64,000 nucleotides of DNA from contig JAJEKV010000062.1 in assembly GCA_021234155.1 (NCBI GenBank), positions 1,074,261 through 1,138,260 on the forward strand. The letters are read 5' to 3'. The notes below the pieces were generated by a model, which was not told the DNA's origin, ran no database searches, and worked only from the letters and a program-made list of their open reading frames with translations. Positions 24,146 through 35,279 of the stretch are shown here, piece after piece. The stretch is from Isoetes taiwanensis. Taxonomy: Eukaryota; Streptophyta; Lycopodiopsida; Isoetales; Isoetaceae. The translations under genes and the position numbers were made by a program. Numbering within the stretch: the stretch's first letter is position 1; each line of letters opens with the position of its first letter.

Positions 24146-25961
24146 CAGAACCGTTGGATTGAAAGGGGAGAATAAATCCTAGCCCTTGATTTTTGTGAAG
24201 AAGGTGCAAGGAAGGTGCTAAAAAAATGAATTTGGTGCAGCAGATCTGAACCGTTAGATTAAAAGGTGAGCATAAATCCTAGCCATTAACTTTTTAATAT
24301 TAAATTGGTTTTTTTCTTTTAAAGGATGTGAGGTGGCACCCACATTAATAAAAAAAGTAATGAGGTGGCAAAGTATTTATGAATGGACTTTCTAGGAAGC
24401 TTCCTTCTGTTTAATCGCCTTCGAAGACATGTAGCTTGCAGTAGAGGGGGTCGGATGAAGGTGGGGCCCACGCTGTTGGATTCCTCTCGTCGAGATCTTT
24501 CCAATGAGTGGGCTTTGGCACTATTTTGTCGCAGTTGGAGCAAACATGATCGAATACTAAGAATCTTCTTGGAATCTTCGAGTTTCAAGGAATCTATAGT
24601 ATGTTGAGGGAATCTAGGGGAATCTTCATGGAATCTTGGAGAATCTAGAGGAACCTTGGAGTATTCTTTTGGAATCTAGACGAATCTTTAGAGAATCTTA
24701 GGGAGTCTCAAACAAATCTTTGGAAATCTAGGACAATCTAGAGGAATCTTCATGAAATCTTTAAGAATCTATGGGAATGTAGATGGAATCTTGGAGAATC
24801 TTGGGGAATCTTAATAAAATCTAGGGGAATCTCCGTAGGATCTTAGAATCTAGGGAAATCTTTGTAGAACTTTAAGGAATCTAAGAGAATCTTTGCGAAT
24901 CTAGGGGAATCTTCTTGAAATTTTTGAGAATCTAAGGGAATCTCGATGGAATCTTAGAGAATCTGAGAGAATCTTCATAGAATCTTGGGTAATCTAGGGG
25001 AATCTTTATAGAATCTTGGGGAACATAGAGGAATCATGGAATAATTTTTGGGACAGAACCGTTGGATTGAAAGGGGAGAATAAATCCTAGCCCTTGATTT
25101 TTGTGAAGAAGGTGCAAGGAAGGTGCTAAAAAAATGAATTTGGTGCAGCAGATCTGAACCGTTAGATTAAAAGGTGAGCATAAATCCTAGCCATTAACTT
25201 TTTAATATTAAATTGGTTTTTTTCTTTTAAAGGATGTGAGGTGGCACCCACATTAATAAAAAAAGTAATGAGGTGGCAAAGTATTTATGAATGGACTTTC
25301 TAGGAAGCTTCCTTCTGTTTAATCGCCTTTGAAGACATGTAGCTTGCAGTAGAGGGGGTCGGATGAAGGTGGGGCCCACGCTGTTGGATTCCTCTCGTCG
25401 AGATCTTTCCAATGAGTGGGCTTTGGCACTATTTTGTCGCAGTTGGAGCAAACATGATCGAATACTAAGAATCTTCTTGGAATCTTCGAGTTTCAAGGAA
25501 TCTATAGTATGTTGAGGGAATCTAGGGGAATCTTCATGGAATCTTGGAGAATCTAGAGGAACCTTGGAGTATTCTTTTGGAATCTAGGCGAATTTTTAGA
25601 GAATCTTAGGGAGTCTCAAACAAATCTTTGGAAATCTAGGACAATCTAGAGGAATCTTCATGAAATCTTTAAGAATCTATGGGAATGTAGATGGAATCTT
25701 GGAGAATCTTGGGGAATCTTAATAAAATCTAGGGGAATCTCCGTAGGATCTTAGAATCTAGGGAAATCTTTGCAGAACTTTAAGGAATCTAAGAGAATCT
25801 TTGTAAATCTAGGGGAATCTTCTTGAAATTTTTGAGAATCTAAGGGAATCTCGATGGAATCTTAGAGAATCTGAGAGAATCTTCATAGAATCTTGGGTAA
25901 TCTAGGGGAATCTTTATAGAATCTTGGGGAACCTAGAGGAATCATGGAGTAATTTTTGGGA
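24146..25961. repeat. 908-bp tandem duplication
   Basis: The segment starting cagaaccgttggattgaaag at 24146 repeats at 25054 with very few differences (for example cgaatcttta versus cgaattttta). Each copy holds a unique-looking 5' half (gatctgaaccgttagattaa, aggaagcttccttctgttta, gtagcttgcagtagaggggg) and a 3' half of GAATCT minisatellite. The high identity points to a recent event. The open frames on the minus strand (24588-24319 and 25496-25227) are the same sequence twice. Confidence 0.85.
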
Positions 25962-26590
25962 ACCTAGGGAAATCTTCATAGGATCTTGGAGAATCTAGGG
26001 GAACCTTTATAGAATCTTAGAAAACCTAGGAGAATCTACATGGAATCTTGGAAAATCTAGAGGAATCTTGGGATAATCTTTGAAAATGTAGGGGAATCTC
26101 AAGATAATCTTAGGAAATTTAGGGGAATCTAAGGAAATGTTTATAAAATCTTTGAGAATCGAGAGGAATCTTGATAGAATCTTGATAGAATCTTGGAGAA
26201 TCTAGGGAAATCTTCATAAAATCTATGGAAATTAAGGAGAATCTACATAGAATATTGCAGAATCTAAAGGAACCTTTAGAAATGTAGGGGAATCTTCCTA
26301 GAATCTTAAGAATCTAAAGGAATCTCTGAGAATCTAAAGGAATCTTGATAGAATCTTAAGAATCTAAGAAAATCTTCATAGAATCTAAGGGAATATAGAA
26401 GAACTTTACATAGAATCTTGCAGAATCTAGAGGAATCTTAGGATAATCTTTAGAAATTTAGGAGAATTTTATAAGAATCTTGGAGAATCCTTAAGAATCC
26501 TTATCGAATCTTAGGGAGTCTATGGAAATCTTCATATAATCTTATAGAATCTTAGGGAATTCAAGACAGCCTTAATGATATCTCACAATC
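24540..26590 (+). repeat. GAATCT minisatellite array
   Basis: About 2 kb of irregular tandem repeats of a motif like gaatctaggggaatctt, period roughly 10-20 bp, with variants such as agaatcttcatggaatctt. The array is part of both copies of the 908-bp duplication and then runs on to 26590. It has no coding capacity. Confidence 0.85.
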
Positions 26591-26689
26591 CAAGTAAAAT
26601 TTTATACTACGTCATCTTTTGCAGGCCCTAAACTTAACAATTTCTTGTATATATCTTATAAATATAGAAACTCATGGGGGTAGTTACAA

Positions 26690-29600
26690 AATGGCACATT
26701 ATATATAAATTTTCGATCTTGGCCCTTGGATAAAAAGTTAGTGAGGTGGCAAATCCTTATCCCTTGAATTTTGAAGGGGGCATGCATGGGCATTCATGGG
26801 GGCATGCACCACATCCCCGGACCGTTAGATCGAAAGGGGAGGATAAATCCTGGCCCTTGATTTTTGTGAGGAAGGTGCGAGGAAGGTAGCCAAAAAATGA
26901 ATTTGGTATAGCAGATCTTAACCGTTAGATCAAAAGGTGAGTATAAATCCTAGCCATTAACTTTTTAATATTAAATTATTATTATTTTTTTTAAGGAGGT
27001 GAGGTGGCACTAATGAGGTGGCAAAACATTTATCAAATAGACTTTCTAGGAAGCTTCCTTTTGTTTAATCGCCTTGAAAGACACGTAGCTTGCAGTAGAG
27101 GGGTCCGACGAAGGTGGGACCCACGCCATTGGACTCCTCTCATCGAAAGCTTTCTAATGAGTGGTGCTTTGCAACTATTTTGTCGCAGCTGCAACCAACG
27201 TGATCGAACACTAAGAATCTTTTTGGAATCTTTGAGATTCAAGGAATCTATAGTAAGTCGAGGGAATCTAGGGGAATAGGATCGCAGGGAATCTAGAGGA
27301 ATATCATGAGAATCTTAGAGAATCTATGGGAATCCCAAGAGAGCATCTTTGAGAATGTAAGGGAATCTAAAGGAATCTTGATAAAATCTTTAAGAACCTA
27401 AAGGAATCTTGATGGAATCTTGGGGAAATCTTCATAGAATCTATGGGAACTATAGGAATCTGAAGAGAATCTATCGGAATCTCAAGCGCTTCTTTGGGAA
27501 TCCAGGGGAATCTTGATAAAATCTTTAAGAATCTAGAGGAATCTTACCAAATTGTATTGTTAAAGTGCAGGAACCTAGATTAATATTTGGGAAATTTACC
27601 AAAATAACCTTAATTATTGACTTAATTCCCAAAAAGCCCTTTATATTTTTGAAATTCTCAAAATGCCCTTAATTTTTAAGTATTTTCCCAAATAGCCCTT
27701 TGTATTTTAAAAATCATCAAAAACCACGTTTTCACAATAGATGGTCATTATTTACACAAGGAAATGTTTCTTACATATCACAGCAATTTGAAAAATAAAT
27801 TTTAGAACACCACATTAAGACAAAATATGCAATGGAAATATCAAATAGGATTTCTGCGACCGTGTTCATTATGGCCACCATTACCACAACATGTGCACTT
27901 AGAAGCATCCTTTTGTTTAATCGCCTTCAAAGGCACGTAGCTTGCAGTAGAGGGGTCGGACGAAGGTGGGACCCACGCCATTGGACTCCTCTCGTCGAGG
28001 AGCTTTCCAATGAGTGGTGCTTTGCAACTATTTTGTCGCAGCTGCAACCAACGTGATTGAACAATAAGAATCTTTTTGGAATCTTTGAGATTCAAGGAAT
28101 CTATAGTAAGTTGAGGGAATCTAGGAGAATCTTTATAGGATCGTAGGGAATCTAGAGGAATATCATGAGAATCTTAGAGAATCTATGGGAATCCCAAGAG
28201 AGCATCTTTGAGAATGTAAGGGAATGTAAGGGAATCTTGATAAAATCTTTAAGAACCTAGAGGAATCTTGATGGAATCTTGGGGAAATCTTCATAGAATC
28301 TATGGCAACTAGAGGAATCTGAAGAGAATCTATAGGAATCTCAAGCGCTTCTTTGGGAATCTAGGGGAATCTTGATAAAATCTTTAAGAACCTAGAGGAA
28401 TCTTGCCAAATTGTATTGTCAAAGTGCAAAGTGCAGGAACCTAGATTAATATTTGGGAAATTTACCAAAATAACATTAATTATTGATTTAATTCCCCAAA
28501 AGCCCTTCATATTTTTGAAATTCTCAAAATGCCCTTGATTTTTAAGTATTTTTCCAAATAGCCCTTTGTATTTTAAAAATCATCAAAAACCACGTTTTCA
28601 CAATAGATGGTCATTATTTACATTAGGAAATGTTTCTTACATATCACAACAATTTGGAAAATAAATTTTAAAACTCCACATTAAGACAAAATATGCAATG
28701 GAAATATCAAATAGGATTTCTGCGACCATGTTCATTATGACCACCATTACCACAACATGTGCACTTTGTATAACAAAATGGCACATTATATATAAATTTT
28801 CGATCTTCGCCCTTGGATAAAAAGTTAGTGAGGTGGCAAATCCTTATCCCTTGAATTTTGATGGGGGCATGCATGGGCATTCATGGGGGCATGCACCACA
28901 TCCCCGGACCGTTAGATCGAAAGGGGAGGATAAATCCTGGCCCTTGATTTTTGTGAGGAAGGTGCGAGGAAGGTAGCCAAAAAATGAATTTGGTGTAGCA
29001 GATCTTAACCGTTAGATCAAAAGGTGAGCATAAATCCTAGCCATTAATAAAAAGGCACTCTCATTAATAAAAAGGTAATGAGGTTGGCAAAACATTTATC
29101 AAATAGACTTTCTAGGAAGCTTCCTTTTGTTTAATCGCCTTCAAAGGCACGTAGCTTGCAGTAGGGGGGTCGGACGAAGGTGGGACCCACGCCATTGGAC
29201 TCCTCTCGTCGAGAGCTTTCCAATGAGTGGTGCTTTGCTACGATTTTGTCACAGCTGCAACCAACGTGATCGAACACTAAGAATCTTCTAGGAATCTTCG
29301 AGATTCAAGGAATCTATAGTAAGTTGAGGGAATCTAGGAGAATCTTTATAGGATCGCAGGGAATCTAGAGGAATATCATGAGAATCTTAAAGAATCTATA
29401 GGAATCCCAAGAGAGCATCTTTGAGAATGTAAGGGAATCTTGATAAAATCTTTAAGAACCTAGAGGAATCTTGATGGAATCTTGGGGAAATCTTCATAGA
29501 ATCTATGGGAACTATCGAATCTGAAGAGAACCTATAGGAATCTCAAGCGCTTCTTTGGGAATCTAGGGGAATCTTGATAAAATCTTTAAGAACCTAGAGG

Positions 29601-29945
29601 AATCTTACCAAATTGTATTGTCAAAGTGCAGGAACCTAGATTAATATTTGGGAAATTTACCAAAATAACCTTAATTATTGGCTTAATTCCCAAAAAGCCC
29701 TTCATATTTTTGAAATTCTCAAAATGTCCTTAATTTTTAAGTATTTTCCCAAATAGCCCTTTGTATTTTAAAAACCATCAAAAACCACGTTTTCACAATA
29801 GATGGTCATTATTTACACAAGGAAATGTTTCTTACATATCACAACAATTTGGAAAATAAATTTTAGAACACCACATTAAGACAAAATATGCAATGGAAAT
29901 ATCAAATAGGATTTTTGGGACCGTGTTCATTATGGCCACCATTTG
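26690..29945. repeat. Composite block repeat with minisatellite modules
   Basis: The segment starting tggcacattatatataaatt at 26690 recurs at about 28780 with high identity (offset about 2090 bp). Inside, a module with tgtttaatcgcc, gtagcttgcagtagagggg and a short GAATCT array (27200-27550, 28060-28420, 29270-29620) is followed by a 350-bp AT-rich module beginning caaattgtattg and containing cacgttttcacaatagatgg (27549-27900, 28408-28765, 29607-29945). The first modules are the same family as at 24146-25961. The block therefore holds three copies of a module pair plus two longer flanks, arranged by nested duplication. Confidence 0.8.
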
Positions 29946-30175
29946 GCCTTAATACCGGCCCCAGGTATATTCGCCACGTCATCTTTTAATACCGGCCCCG
30001 GTATACAATAGTTTGACCGCGTCTTCCGTTTTCGCTCACGTAATCATTAATTTATACCGGCCCCGGTATATAATCTTTTATACCGACCCCGTCATATGCC
30101 ACGTTTTATACCGGCACCGTGTTCAGCTTAATACTGGCCCCCGTATTCAAAAATTACGGGGCCGATATTAAAAGG
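29943..30175. repeat. Array of ATACCGG-CC-CCGGTAT palindromes
   Basis: Seven copies, some degenerate, of a motif like ataccggccccggtat lie within about 230 bp (near 29950, 29990, 30055, 30080, 30108, 30132 and 30158). They are spaced unevenly and lie 5' of a TATA box (30311) and a small gene. Such clustered palindromes could be protein-binding sites of a promoter or the subterminal repeats of a DNA transposon. Confidence 0.75.
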
Positions 30176-30310
30176 GCCAAAAGCGAGCCACTTCGGGGGC
30201 CTTTACACGCACCGCGCAAACTTGGATACCGCCAACGATTCTTCCAACAAAACTTGGCACCAATAGCTTCTTTGAGCTCAAGGTCGATCTGCTCCGTTTG
30301 CTCCTCCATT

Positions 30311-30405
30311 TATAAATGGCCCTCAAGACATACGTTTTATCCCATGCTGACATGTAAAGCTCGGGCCTACGTGACCTGAGCTTTACACGTCAGCAGGGGA
30401 TAAAA
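30311..30405 (+). promoter_or_regulatory. TATA box and long hairpin upstream of small gene
   Basis: TATAAATGG lies at 30311-30319. Immediately downstream, 30335-30405 forms an imperfect hairpin with arms ttttatcccatgctgacatg/taaagctcggg and its near-complement ending cagcaggggataaaa. If transcription starts about 30 bp after the TATA box, the hairpin would sit in the 5' leader of the mRNA of the gene at 30505. Confidence 0.45.
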
Positions 30406-30504
30406 GCGGTGACTCACAATTTTCGCTCCTCTTTATGCTCTTCTTCTGCGAGAGCTATACTTCCGGAGATGTATCTTCCGACGATGAGAGGTGATGTCTG
30501 AACA

Positions 30505-31203
30505 ATGGCTTCCGGCACCAGGTTAGCTCTTGATTTTAGGTTAGTTAATTAGATTATTTTGGTTTCTGGCAATAGGTTAGTTCTTGATTTTAGGTTAGTT
30601 GATTAGGTTATTTTGGTTTCTGTTTGACGATTGCATATCTAAGGAAAGCCGAGCAAAAATCAGAGTATGATGCTTTCTGGTAGGCAGAGGGTGTCAAGAA
30701 GCTCGTCCTAGCCTTTTCTGATGTCATAGAACTTGCCTTCCGATGCTAGATTGTAGTTGCAAGTCCTTGCATCTTTCTGAAGTGGCAGAATGGAAAGGAA
30801 CATAACTCAGATGGTGCTTCAAATTGTGTACAGAGCTATTCCTTGTGTTGGCATGTATCTGGCCGCCCCTCATGTGGGTGAAAAAGGATTATTCCAGATT
30901 GGACAAGATATCAAAGAGGGGTTACAAAAAGCAGGAGCCAATATCAAAAGTGGTTTGGAAGAAGGATTAATTCAAGGTATTGAAAGGGCAGGAACCAACT
31001 TAAAAACTGGTCTAGAGGAGGGTTTGATTAAAGGGAGTAGCGCATTCGAATTATTTACTTTAAAAAACACATTGAAAAAAATAAGGTAAATTCTTTTTTC
31101 TTTTATCAGATCTTTGGTGTTTGATATAATTTTGTTGATTTTTTGTTTTTTTGTTTTTTTTTTTTATTCCAGGAAGTTTTTCAGAAAAAAGAGTAAGGGC
31201 TGA
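30505..31203 (+). CDS. Small three-exon gene, amphipathic-repeat protein
   Basis: The coding exons are 30505-30521 (donor AG/GTTAGC), 30789-31085 (acceptor GTGGCAG, donor AAG/GTAAAT) and 31173-31203 (acceptor TTTTATTCCAG). All phases agree and give 114 residues ending in a stop. The protein has a hydrophobic N-terminal stretch (MVLQIVYRAIPCVGMYLAAP), then a repeated helical unit: IKEGLQKAGANIKSGLEEGL, IQGIERAGTNLKTGLEEGL, IKG, with Gly/Ala-Gly turns every 8-11 residues. It ends in a very basic tail (KKIRKFFRKKSKG). This suggests an amphipathic membrane- or lipid-binding helix bundle, but I do not recognise a family. No other intact gene neighbours it; upstream are a hairpin and a palindrome array. 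The short first exon is inferred from phase and splice sites only. Confidence 0.55.
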
Positions 31204-31715
31204 TTCTGTATTTACATGGAGCTCGCAGAAATTGCAGTAAGGGTACATACCAGGAGTAATTTCTAGATAAATGAGCTTATGAATTTCTGCTCAATCATTG
31301 AATCAAACCTATGATCAGGCTAGACTGCATGTGGATCTTAAAAGACCTTTGTGTTTGCAAATCAAATGGCAAATAAATAAATAAATACTGTTTTCCTTTT
31401 TTATTGCTTCTTTTGTCTTATGTATGCTTAATCTAGAGCCAAAAACCTATAGAATGGAAGAAAAGAACAAACTGCGGTATTGCAAATCTGAACGAATTGT
31501 TATTGTTAGAAACATTTAAGAGCAAAATGTACCACAAACGTAGGACTATGATAGCACCACAAACGTAGGAAGAAGTTTGAAAAATTGTCATCACATAACC
31601 TTCACTGGCAGGCCAACTTCGAAAAGGAATCAGCACCTCACAATAACATCAACAACACTACAAAGTCCATCAGATGGTCTTGACTTTTCCAACGTTTGGA
31701 TTCAGTCCATTACCT
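31204..31715. other. 3' flank of the small gene, no feature seen
   Basis: AT-rich DNA containing a short duplication, accacaaacgtagga, at 31530-31545 and 31557-31571. No coding sequence was recognised. Confidence 0.35.
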
Positions 31716-31719
31716 TCTT

Positions 31720-31915
31720 TTTGGATATATGACACATGACAGACATATGACATATATAATAGACAGACATATGGCATATATAATAGATATATGACATATA
31801 TAACATATATATGACATGACATATATATGTCATATGACTCGATATTTATATGATATGTCATACATGCAATAGATATATGACATATGATATAGGTCATATA
31901 CAATAGATATGTGAC
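31720..31915. repeat. ATATGAC-type AT-rich satellite (left block)
   Basis: Tandem and inverted variants of gacatatgacatatataatag. The last 36 bp (gacatatgatataggtcata, then caatagatatgtgac) are nearly identical, in the same orientation, to the start of the right block at 35067-35104. Confidence 0.8.
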
Positions 31916-31954
31916 ACGGTGCTTCGATCGACTCCCGAAATTGACTCGAGCCGC

Positions 31955-32410
31955 CAGTTGGGTTCGCCTCGGCGAACTTCACAGTCCTCGCCAAGCGAAC
32001 CCGTCGCGTCGCCTAAGCGAACCCGCAATTAGCGTGGCGGTGGATGGGGGCCGTCAAGCACAAGTGGCACCTCTACGGGTCGCCCGGGCGAACCACGAAC
32101 CCGATCGATATGGCCGGGCTCTCGCCCAGAATGGCGGGGCATGCAAGGAAAGCGGGGCATTTTATTGCCTTCTTACCGGGTTCGCCCAGGCGAACCCTCT
32201 GGCACGTCAGGTCAGAATGGAAGGGCATGCCCTGTGGCACGTCAGGTCATAATGGGAGGCAGGCATTTATTGTCGTCCTGCCAGGTTCGCCCAGGCGAAC
32301 CCATTGGCGAACATTGGCAGGGCTGGCGGATTCTGGCGGATCCGGTTCTGCCGGTCGCGCGGGCCGTTACACCGCGTGACCGGAGGGTTCGCCCGGCGAA
32401 TCCTCCACTC
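31955..32410. repeat. GGGTTCGCC/GGCGAACCC palindrome array
   Basis: At least seven copies of a motif such as gggttcgcccaggcgaaccc lie near 31962, 31990, 32012, 32078, 32180, 32283 and 32388, several followed by tggcacgtcaggtcagaatg. A degenerate copy, gttcgctgaagcgaaac, and single half-sites (gtgttcgctgg) recur near the right end of the island at 34830-34990. Confidence 0.75.
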
Positions 32411-32499
32411 CGCATTAACTTCGGCGGCCTTAATGAAGAAGCGGTCGGCGAGTACGCCTTCCTTCACCGCCTTCCTACTCCATTTTTCCTTGAGCGACC

Positions 32500-33278
32500 A
32501 TGTCTTACTTAGAGGCAGTCCCGCCAGTCGGCATGGATGAGTGTCTCCTGCCGTTTGGCCTGGAGAGCGGTGTTCTCCATCCTGGATGCATCGGTAGCAT
32601 CGTAGAATGGTACGCCAACTCGCACTGTCTTTACCCGTTAAGTCTGTTGAGTGTGCTTGTTTACCATATTTGTTTTGTTGTAGGGAATACCACGGCACTT
32701 GGTGCCTCGTAAGAAGGGTGACCCAGGTTGAAAGCGGTCGGGCCCCTACCGTTGCCCAGAGGTGGATTTGCACTGCACTTGGGTGTACTCACTTCGTCGA
32801 CAAGATATGCCGTGACCCTGGATTTCTGGGTTTGACACGTGATGGAGCTTGGGGCCACCATCAGAGCCACCACGCAGATCTTTGGTGGCCCATCGACGAC
32901 ATTCCAGACCCGCCACCTGACCGCAGAAAATTGAATTGCGCATGCAGTGGTGTCCGAAGCGTGAGAGGGCGGCTTTCGGCGTCGAAGATCCCCGCCAAAG
33001 CCGCACGAATGCCGGAGGCCGCCGCATTACGTGAGATGCGTGGAAACAAGGCACTACAAGAATGCGCTGCAGCGCGTCCTAACCCCCGAGGCGCCCCGAG
33101 GCTTTTCCGAAGGACCGGGACGCTATGTTGCATGAGGCCGCGACACAAAGATAAAGCGGGGCGTGAGAGGATGCAAACCTTTCATGAAGGTAGCATCGTA
33201 GTCGAGCTAGTGCCACAGTGGGGTTCTACGAAGATCGACCGCGATATGCTCTTCTCAATGATCGGGCCATTGCATTGA
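32500..33278 (+). CDS. Two-exon reading frame, Cys/Arg-rich protein, unknown
   Basis: Exon 1, 32500-32609, begins MSYLEAVPPVGMDECLLPFG and ends at a GTACGC donor. A 74-bp intron ends in TTTTGTTGTAG; exon 2 runs 32684-33278. The phases match exactly and give 234 residues without a stop. Features: WEYHGTWCLVRRVTQ across the junction, a Cys cluster RWICTALGCTHFVDKICRD, an Asp/Pro-rich WWPIDDIPDPPPDRR, and an Arg/Ala-rich basic second half. I do not recognise the family. Downstream pieces (PEHLQIPARLQLPSLFWEEV near 33860; LIPDLIEACTPDGQWEEGH near 34050; EAERRELLMMDPRVYHDYVQ near 34220) also look coding but are split among frames, so the gene could once have been longer. It belongs to the GC-rich island and is probably its cargo or transposase. 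Confidence 0.4.
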
Positions 33279-33799
33279 CAGGTTGGCGGGCCATTTGCCC
33301 ACGAGGCGTGAGCCGCTAGCCGAGCTCCTCGGGATACAAGAGTCTCACCTAGGGTATGGTGTGGGTCCATCTTCGCCACTAGTTTCGGGTCGGGGTCCAC
33401 ACTCCATCCGATCCCTCCTTCGCCGAGGAGAGTGCATTGCAGCCGACAGGGGATGAATTTGCAGCGCATGGTAGGAACACCGAAGTTCCAAATCGGGAGG
33501 GAGGTCGATTCGTGCTCCATTCATGGGACAGTCCGCCTCAAACGGCCGATCTCTATATGGCCACCCCTCCTTCCATAGGCCGCTTATAGGTGACAGTGGT
33601 CCCATTAGGGGCCGCCAGTCTTTGACGACATAGTGAGGATCGCAATGGTCGGCACAGGCATGGCACATACCTTGACCTCACCGCTTTACCCCCGATCGTA
33701 ATGTCGAGGGAGCCGAGGCATGGATGACGCATCGAAACCACGCGGTTTCTTCATGTACCACCATGGAGAGTTTGACAGGCACACCATCTAGAGCTACCT

Positions 33800-34388
33800 G
33801 GTGTGTGTACCCATTCGAGGATGGTCCCAGCCCCACAGAAGGTCAGCAGAGTTCCCCGAGCACTTGCAGATCCCGGCCAGGTTGCAGCTTCCGTCCCTCT
33901 TCTGGGAGGAGGTTAGGGTCTTCACCCACTTTTACGACCGGCCAGGATCACCGGCCACCTTGCTCGGGTCACAGCGGCAAGGCGGCGGATAGTGTAGCTA
34001 CTTGGATATGCGCGGAGGCGGCTTGCAGGGCCAAAGCATGCGACGTGCAGCTCATACCTGACCTCATCGAGGCTTGCACACCCGATGGACAGTGGGAGGA
34101 GGGACACATTCGAGTGCTGATGAGGTACATCTTGGGTTTACTTTGTATGCATCGTCGTTCCGCGACTAACCACCGGGCGCCTACAATGCGTCAGGCGCCT
34201 TGCGGCACATGTTGGGAGAAGCAGAGCGTCGTGAGTTGCTGATGATGGACCCCCGTGTCTATCACGACTACGTTCAGTCGGAGTCATACAACGTGCCTCC
34301 TGAGAAGTGCATGTCCCGCCTTCTTCCTGCTGAGCATCCTGACTGGGGTACACTCCGTCTGGTCCTATGGCCCATCGTCACAAAGTAA
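33800..34388 (+). pseudogene. Decayed coding pieces of the GC-rich island
   Basis: Three pieces with protein-like composition lie in different frames: VFTHFYDRPGSPATLLGS near 33920, LIPDLIEACTPDGQWEEGH near 34050 with a GTACAT donor-like site at 34122, and a last piece at 34200-34388 with EAERRELLMMDPRVYHDYVQ and LLPAEHPDWGTLRLVLWPIV. An acceptor-like GCGTCAG lies before the last piece, but the phases differ by one base. No family was recognised. Downstream, 34400-34830, no coding unit could be assigned. Confidence 0.3.
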
Positions 34389-35049
34389 GCACGCACGTCA
34401 TTGCTTTAGTTTCAATTCTAAAGGTCATTTCTGCCTTGAACGTGCACATAGAAGAGCTGAAAATATTACATCTTTGGCGTGCAGTGGTCATTGGATGCTT
34501 GTTGCCCTCATACGAGACGCGGACCTGCGTACCAGCCTGGGCCTTAGAGATGACGATCATGCGAGTGGTGGTGCCGACAACACTACCACCCACCGTCTCG
34601 GTCTTTATCAACCTCCGGCGCTTAAGCTCGTGGAGTGTTTCTTGTGCCCTTGTGGTCTCCCACTTCATGCGCCCTTGTGCTCCATTGTGGCGATCTCACC
34701 TGCACTCTCTTGCCCTGGGTAGCGACGACTACGGGTCTTCGGCGGCCCAGGCGTGCCGTGGCTTACATCCGGTGGGGTGCCGCGGCGTATATGCGGCCAA
34801 TGAGTTTGCGTGCCATTAATGCCGCCTGGGGTTCGCTGAAGCGAAACCGTGCTTGCCACGCACGCCGTGCCCACCCGCACGCCACTTTCGCCAGGGCCAG
34901 CAGGGGTTATTGTGTTCGCTGGGCCCCTTACCCCGCCCCTTTCCGCGTCATTTTTGTGTTCGCTGGGAGAATGCATAGGAGTTCGCTGGTAATTTCTGGG
35001 TTAAACTGGGAGAACTTCGGTTGGCTGACGAGTCAATTTTGGGAGCCAA

Positions 35050-35278
35050 TAAAGTGGGCGTATATGACATATGATATATGTCATATATGCAATAGATATG
35101 TGACATATGATATATGTTATGACGTATCATATATAGGAGATATATGACATATGATGTATATATTATGATATATCTCATATATTAAAGATATATGAAATTT
35201 GTAACATATATATGACATATCTTATACATATCATATCATTATAAATACTACTATCTATCTATCTTATATATATTCTTA
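35050..35278. repeat. ATATGAC-type AT-rich satellite (right block)
   Basis: Tandem and inverted variants of catatgatatatgtcatat with caatagatatgtgacatatg. It matches the left block at 31720-31915 in sequence and orientation, and ends in a ctat microsatellite. Confidence 0.8.
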
Positions 35279-35279
35279 T

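Larger units (their letters stand above)
31915..35050. other. GC-rich 3.1-kb island inside satellite DNA
   Basis: GC-rich sequence interrupts the ATATGAC satellite at points where the two satellite edges match each other, as expected for an insertion. It has TTCGCC..GGCGAA palindromes near both ends, an intact two-exon reading frame and, further on, decayed coding-like pieces. No long terminal repeats or clear terminal inverted repeats were found by eye, so the kind of element is unknown. Confidence 0.55.

Noticed and set aside
24319..28095. Minus-strand open frames repeated four times (KLEDSKKILSIRSC... / ...LNRRKLPRKSI)
   Set aside because: They are the antisense of a duplicated repeat module; similarity comes from DNA duplication, and there is no start, splice or protein motif.
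31720..35278. The two ATATGAC blocks as terminal repeats of the GC-rich island
   Set aside because: They are the same satellite in the same orientation and have no fixed ends; interruption of one satellite by an insertion fits better than terminal repeats.
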